A stretch of 19,184 nt of DNA from Bacteroidales bacterium UBA1756. Its GTDB lineage: Bacteria; Bacteroidota; Bacteroidia; Bacteroidales; WCHB1-69. Below the pieces are notes generated by a model. The model worked only from the letters and a program-made list of their open reading frames with translations. It made no database searches and was not told the origin of the DNA. Made by a program: the position numbers and the translations under genes. The stretch lies in NCBI GenBank assembly GCA_002314795.1, contig DCHI01000039.1, positions 1-19,184 of the forward strand, read 5' to 3'. Within the stretch, counting starts at the first letter, position 1; the number at the start of each line of letters is the position of its first letter. Shown piece by piece: positions 15,873-19,184 of the stretch.

Positions 15873-15880
15873 CAAACTTA
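15873..15880 (-). promoter_or_regulatory. Candidate -7 box for the LPP20-like gene
   Basis: The minus strand reads TAAGTTTG, matching TAnnTTTG, about 78 bp upstream of the start codon. The whole gap 15796-15913 is strongly AT-rich and contains no terminator hairpin that I can support. Confidence 0.45.
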
Positions 15881-15913
15881 CAATAAAAGTTTGTTTAAAA
15901 ATCAGCAAATGCA

Positions 15914-17410
15914 CTATTTAGAAAGAGGAATCAACACGGGCTTGACATTTTTGAACTGCGGCATCGTCTCTCCCACGGAAGCGCCCACGTAAGTAGGGTC
16001 GCACACCACAAATTTTTTGCCTTGGCAAAGGTAATAGTCACCCGCGACGGAATCATCGTTAAAATGGACGGCCGTAGCGATGTGGTCGGGGTAATCCAAC
16101 AAGATGACGTCCAAGCCGACCAATTTGCGAACCAAAAAAGAAAACAAGACGGAACGGTCTTCACAATCATTGCCATCATAGTAGAAATTTTCTTCACAAA
16201 AAAAGAATTTCTCCCTTCCAAACTGTTCATTATCAGTTTTATATAAAAAAGATTTATGAAGAAACGATAGCAACAATGAAACTTTTTCGTACTCCGATTT
16301 TCCCTCCAAAGCAGGACCCAACTCTTTTTCAATTCGACGCACCCACTGCAAGTCCGGTTCCGCATTCGCATAAATCAGCAAATCCACCTGGGGATAATTG
16401 TCATAAAAACGAATAATGCTTTGGTTGACAGGCAGCGAAATCTTCTCGCCACAAAATTTTGCAGAAAAAACTTTTTCCGCAGACTCATCGGCTAAAAGGA
16501 GCGGTTTTCTAATGTTGAGGTCAAAAGAAGATTTCGCTTTCGGAAAACGAAACGTGTAGGTAAAAATCGAACCTTCGTGGGATGGCGTCGGATAGAGGGA
16601 GAAAACGTACAGCAAGGAGCTTTCTCCTTTCATATACGAAACGGCATAAATCTTGCAGAGTGACGGAATCAAACAGACCAATTGATTATCCACTCGACCA
16701 ATGCGGACGTTGTATTCTAACTGATTGAGTATAAAAACAGTAAATACGGTTTGCTCGGCGTATCGCCCGCCAAAAATTTGTTGGCTATACGATTTCACCA
16801 ATTCAAATAAACCCCAGTCATTGAGTTGCAATTGCTGTTGCTGGCTGCGACATTGTTGCACGAACTGCTCTAATCCGGCACAGGAAAGCGATTTCCAAAA
16901 AGTGGAGATAGACTTTTCGGTCAGGTCCTTTAACTGTAGATCGACATACTGACGGGGGCAAACGCACGTCAACTGTTGCGAAAAAAAGGACAACGGAGCA
17001 AGTGTAACCAACGCAGATTCAGTAAGTTGCGAATTATCGGGAACGGGGACGGCAGATTCGGAAGGAGCAACTACATCAGGTTCCACGGGAGTCGGTTCGT
17101 GAATGGTTCCGGCCGGAAGTTCGTCCGAAGTGTGCTGCTTTTGAAGCGGGGCAACCGGCAAGTGAGACGGCTTCGGTTTCTGCGTACGCGTTTCGCCATC
17201 AAATCGTTCATATTCAACCCATTGTCGTTCCAATTCTTTAGCAAAACGGCGATTTATGGAATCTTGATAGTTTGCAAACCGCTGCTCCATATTCTGCTGA
17301 AAGGAGTCAAAGGAAGTCTGCGGAGCAAAGTCCTCAAAATCATCCGTAACCTGCGCCACCGTAAAACTCCAGGCCAATAAAAGAGAGCAGAAAACAGCAA
17401 TTTTTCTCAT
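15914..17410 (-). CDS. Exported transglutaminase-like protein
   Basis: A 498-residue protein with a signal peptide (MRKIAVFCSLLLAWSFTVAQ). Residues about 25-65 are charged and helix-prone, and about 75-130 form a Pro/Glu-rich linker. The C-terminal third carries a transglutaminase/cysteine-protease-like triad: Cys416 in GNDCEDRS, His443 in YPDHIATAV, and Asp471 in VCDPTY. The middle region (about 135-370) is not recognised. The frame is open to an ATG at 17485, but that start lies upstream of the intrinsic terminator at 17452-17479 and adds residues with no signal character. The ATG at 17408-17410 gives a canonical signal peptide; 17419 is a close alternative. Substrate is unknown; a periplasmic or surface peptide or protein is inferred. 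Confidence 0.72.
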   Translation of the reverse strand: MRKIAVFCSLLLAWSFTVAQVTDDFEDFAPQTSFDSFQQNMEQRFANYQDSINRRFAKELERQWVEYERFDGETRTQKPKPSHLPVAPLQKQHTSDELPAGTIHEPTPVEPDVVAPSESAVPVPDNSQLTESALVTLAPLSFFSQQLTCVCPRQYVDLQLKDLTEKSISTFWKSLSCAGLEQFVQQCRSQQQQLQLNDWGLFELVKSYSQQIFGGRYAEQTVFTVFILNQLEYNVRIGRVDNQLVCLIPSLCKIYAVSYMKGESSLLYVFSLYPTPSHEGSIFTYTFRFPKAKSSFDLNIRKPLLLADESAEKVFSAKFCGEKISLPVNQSIIRFYDNYPQVDLLIYANAEPDLQWVRRIEKELGPALEGKSEYEKVSLLLSFLHKSFLYKTDNEQFGREKFFFCEENFYYDGNDCEDRSVLFSFLVRKLVGLDVILLDYPDHIATAVHFNDDSVAGDYYLCQGKKFVVCDPTYVGASVGETMPQFKNVKPVLIPLSK

Positions 17411-17451
17411 AACTTGCATTTTTTTGAAGACGAAAAGTAAAAATCGGTTAC

Positions 17452-17479
17452 AAAAACGGCGGTCTTTTCCAACCGCCGT
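17452..17479 (-). terminator. Intrinsic terminator of the 17501-18229 gene
   Basis: On the minus strand an 8-bp GC-rich stem (ACGGCGGT/ACCGCCGT, 17456-17463 with 17472-17479) is followed by a T tract. It lies 22 bp after the stop codon of the upstream gene and before the transglutaminase-like gene, so the two genes are separately terminated. Confidence 0.88.
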
Positions 17480-17500
17480 CTGCATCTATTTCATTAAAAA

Positions 17501-18229
17501 TTATTGTTCGGGAACAATTTTTGCCTTGGCATTTTCTAATGCGGAGTCAATCACTTTTTCATACGTCGGCGTCCAGTTGTCCAAGTCCTTTTGAAGTTCC
17601 TGAACGGCTTCGGCTTTCACCATATCCATAATTTTATTCATATCGTAAACCATAATAACACGGACCATATAATTGTTATTCACTATTTTATAGATTTCCA
17701 TCGTTTTGGTCATACGACCCAATTTTTGAGAAACCATATTGGTACTTTTTTCCAACACTTTGGTAATGGAGGCGGCTTCCTTGGCACTCAGTGACTGATT
17801 GGCCAACTCGGCTTTAGCTTCGGACATCACGAAAGTTTGAATTTGGCCGGCGATACGCACCTTACAAAGATTGTCGGTTTGCATTTGTGCAGCGGCAAAG
17901 GAGTTTCCAATAGCTTCTTCGGTAGCGGTGATATAACGGTTGTAGCCAGAAACAGCATCAATTTCATACATCTTCATCCAACTGGTTTCCAACTGTTTAG
18001 CGATAGGAAGATTCATAGATTTCCAACCATCCTTTTCCAATTTTTTCGCTTCTTTCTGTACTTCCTTGGGCGATTTGCTGAAAAGGTTCTTTTCCGTAGT
18101 CTTTTGTGTTTTTGCTTGCGCCTTAGCTTCGGCCTTTTCTTCTTTGGTGACTTGACAATAAGCAGGAGTTACTGCGAATAGAAGACCTGCCATCAAAACC
18201 ACAGAGAGAATTGCATTTAACTTTTTCAT
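17501..18229 (-). CDS. Exported protein with LPP20-like features, function unknown
   Basis: A 242-residue protein with a signal peptide (MKKLNAILSVVLMAGLLFAV, cleavage near AYCQ), then a Lys/Ala/Glu-rich coiled segment (about 28-65). The body has a helix-rich pattern (EEAIGNSFAAAQMQTDNLCKV followed by IAGQI) and a strand pair MEIYKIVNNNYMVRVIMVYD. This order, an Ala-rich helix then beta strands with YxVxVxMVY, resembles the LPP20-like domain of the 13954-15795 protein. The frame extends upstream to 18271, but the ATG at 18227-18229 begins the signal peptide and is preferred. Followed by a strong terminator, so probably monocistronic. Confidence 0.6.
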   Translation of the reverse strand: MKKLNAILSVVLMAGLLFAVTPAYCQVTKEEKAEAKAQAKTQKTTEKNLFSKSPKEVQKEAKKLEKDGWKSMNLPIAKQLETSWMKMYEIDAVSGYNRYITATEEAIGNSFAAAQMQTDNLCKVRIAGQIQTFVMSEAKAELANQSLSAKEAASITKVLEKSTNMVSQKLGRMTKTMEIYKIVNNNYMVRVIMVYDMNKIMDMVKAEAVQELQKDLDNWTPTYEKVIDSALENAKAKIVPEQ

Positions 18230-18386
18230 AATATTAATGTTTTTAAGGTTTAATAATAATTGCACTGACAAATAGAGATAGGGAGCGAAAAAAACAAATC
18301 TATCATCAAAATGAATTTTTTTTGGGAAAATGTCAATTAGTTCTTAATCAATTAGTTAATGTCTATAAAATGCGAAAGCGTGATAG

Positions 18387-18419
18387 TTCCCCTCCTTTCA
18401 AGGAGGGGGAAGGGGGTGG
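18387..18419. repeat. Left inverted arm of the DUF559 element
   Basis: It carries a 9-bp stem hairpin with a TC loop, then GGAAGGGGGTGG. It is the imperfect reverse complement of the right arm at 18869-18902 and nearly identical to 19029-19061. Confidence 0.85.
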
Positions 18420-18430
18420 ATGTATCTTAT

Positions 18431-18844
18431 TTATTCTTCTTCATGTTCATAACTATTTATGATATAGTGTTTCATTTCATCCAGCACAATGGACATATTG
18501 TGTAATACATCAAAATCCGTCGTATGGAACACTTTAATTCCCAATGAATTCAAATAAGCATCCCTTCGTCCATCATATTCTGTTTTCTCATTATGCGATG
18601 CTCCATCAATCTCAATAGCCAAACTCAGTCTTCTGACGTAAAAGTCCACGATATAGTTTCCTATTATTTTTTGTCTGTCAAAATCAATTCCGTAAAACAT
18701 TTTTTTATGAACCTGCAGCCAAAATGCTACTTCAGCAAGATTCCCAGCGTGGCGATTCTGTCTGGCAAAATTTCTGAGTCCCTCATTTACAGGAAGATTC
18801 GGTATGCGGTATTCTTTTATTTTGTAGTTATCAATGAGTATCAT
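18431..18844 (-). CDS. DUF559-family endonuclease-like protein
   Basis: A 137-residue protein of the DUF559 family (Vsr-like PD-(D/E)XK fold). Recognisable blocks: an N-terminal ARQNRHAGNLAEVAFWLQ helix (the family usually has TEAE here), FDRQKIIGNYIVDFYV with the candidate metal-binding Asp, LSLAIEIDGASHN with the Glu-x-Asp, then YDGRRDAYLNSLGIKVF. Length is normal. It is presumed to be a DNA endonuclease, but no substrate is established for the family. Its start and stop lie within the conserved arms of the surrounding element, and no other gene shares its transcript. AT-richer than the envelope genes to the left. Confidence 0.87.
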   Translation of the reverse strand: MILIDNYKIKEYRIPNLPVNEGLRNFARQNRHAGNLAEVAFWLQVHKKMFYGIDFDRQKIIGNYIVDFYVRRLSLAIEIDGASHNEKTEYDGRRDAYLNSLGIKVFHTTDFDVLHNMSIVLDEMKHYIINSYEHEEE

Positions 18845-18868
18845 AATGTATCTTTGATGTCTATATTA

Positions 18869-18902
18869 CCACCCCTTTATCCCCTCCTAAATAGGAGGGG
18901 AA
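18869..18902. repeat. Right inverted arm of the DUF559 element
   Basis: It contains CCACCCC then a hairpin with a 9-bp stem and AA loop. It is the imperfect reverse complement of the left arm. A degenerate extra half-hairpin follows at about 18914-18946, starting CCCTCCTAAACAGCGGGG. Confidence 0.85.
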
Positions 18903-19006
18903 TGGTCGGTGTTTTTCCCTCCTAAACAGCGGGGAATGGTCGGGGAGTTTCTTCTCAGTGTGTTTTCTTTTGGTTGATAATATTCAATTATTTGATAGTA
19001 AGTTAG

Positions 19007-19169
19007 ATAAAATGCGAAAGCACGATAATTCCCCTCCTTTCAAGGAGGGGGAAGGGGGTGGATGTATCTTATTTATTCTTCTTCATAATGTATCTTTGAT
19101 GTCTATATTACCACCCCTTTATCCCCTCCTAAACAGGAGGGGAATGGGCGGTGTTTCTTCCCTCCTAAA
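19007..19169. mobile_element. Gene-less copy of the DUF559 element
   Basis: The left arm 19007-19086 matches 18365-18444 at 77 of 80 positions. It joins directly to the right arm, 19084-19169, which matches 18842-18926 with about two substitutions and a one-base length difference. The missing part corresponds to 400 bp (18445-18844 or the equivalent shifted by the 4-bp TCAT shared at the junction), removing essentially all of the DUF559 coding sequence. Hairpins at 19031-19050 and 19123-19142 are intact. The spacer 18927-19006 holds a degenerate half-hairpin and AT-rich sequence. Confidence 0.85.
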
Positions 19170-19184
19170 TACCTTAGATTTGCA

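Larger units (their letters stand above)
18365..18926. mobile_element. DUF559 gene element with inverted hairpin arms (full copy)
   Basis: The element consists of an 80-bp left arm (18365-18444), the DUF559 gene, and an 85-bp right arm (18842-18926). Each arm contains a 20-bp hairpin: CCCCTCCTTTCAAGGAGGGG at 18389-18408 and CCCCTCCTAAATAGGAGGGG at 18881-18900. The two arms are also imperfect inverted repeats of each other over about 33 bp (18387-18419 against 18869-18902). A gene-less second copy lies at 19007-19169. No transposase and no clear target-site duplication were seen, so mobility is inferred from the duplication and arm structure. The gap 18230-18364 holds AT-rich sequence and nothing recognised. 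Confidence 0.65.

Noticed and set aside
17411..17485. Upstream extension of the transglutaminase-like protein to the ATG at 17485.
   Set aside because: The extension spans an intrinsic terminator that belongs to the preceding gene and places 25 non-signal residues before a canonical signal peptide.
18230..18271. Upstream extension of the LPP20-like protein to 18271.
   Set aside because: The added residues precede a complete signal peptide starting at the ATG 18227-18229.
18914..18946. A third complete DUF559-type hairpin arm.
   Set aside because: It starts like the right-arm hairpin but the second stem half is mismatched and no matching left arm accompanies it; kept only as a degenerate tail.

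Overview
The window looks like a chromosomal segment of a Bacteroidetes bacterium, most likely Bacteroidales. The evidence is a set of candidate promoters with the phylum's TAnnTTTG -7 box, the lpxK-punA gene pair, RNase H with an N-terminal hybrid-binding domain, several SVSC/VSC-type lipoproteins, FISUMP and PEGA surface proteins, and weak or absent Shine-Dalgarno sites. No tRNA, rRNA or CRISPR array was seen. No species can be named from the sequence alone.

Layout, left to right. (1) 1-1108: a strong 50-nt palindromic terminator and prs (PRPP synthetase), on the minus strand. (2) 1242-6807: a plus-strand envelope/LPS block with ugd (UDP-glucose dehydrogenase), a PlsC-like acyltransferase, a GT9 heptosyltransferase and lpxK (lipid A 4'-kinase), followed by punA (purine nucleoside phosphorylase). 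(3) 6812-7801: a minus-strand pair of small lipoproteins, one Rieske-like and one GldH-like, facing away from a plus-strand RNase H gene (7955-8590). (4) 8611-8690: a 35-bp-period palindromic repeat between convergent genes. (5) 8726-11521: a minus-strand pair encoding a FISUMP lipoprotein and a PEGA-repeat protein with a probable outer-membrane barrel tail. (6) 11529-13910: an archaeal-type AAA ATPase/nuclease gene bracketed by two related heptanucleotide repeat regions. The larger is an uninterrupted run of 74 in-phase 7-bp units. (7) 13954-18229: three exported proteins on the minus strand (LPP20-like, transglutaminase-like, LPP20-like). (8) 18365-19169: a small element carrying a DUF559 endonuclease gene between inverted, hairpin-forming arms, followed by a second copy of the same arms from which the gene is exactly missing.

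How the genes fit together: the left half is core metabolism and outer-membrane biogenesis. ugd supplies UDP-glucuronate, the GT9 enzyme and LpxK build LPS, and the acyltransferase acts on lipids. prs and punA are both nucleotide metabolism. The right half is accessory: surface or periplasmic proteins of unknown role mixed with repeat-bounded genes. The two signals most worth following are the DUF559 element with its gene-less twin, and the heptamer arrays flanking the ATPase. In both cases a nuclease-fold gene is embedded in repeats.
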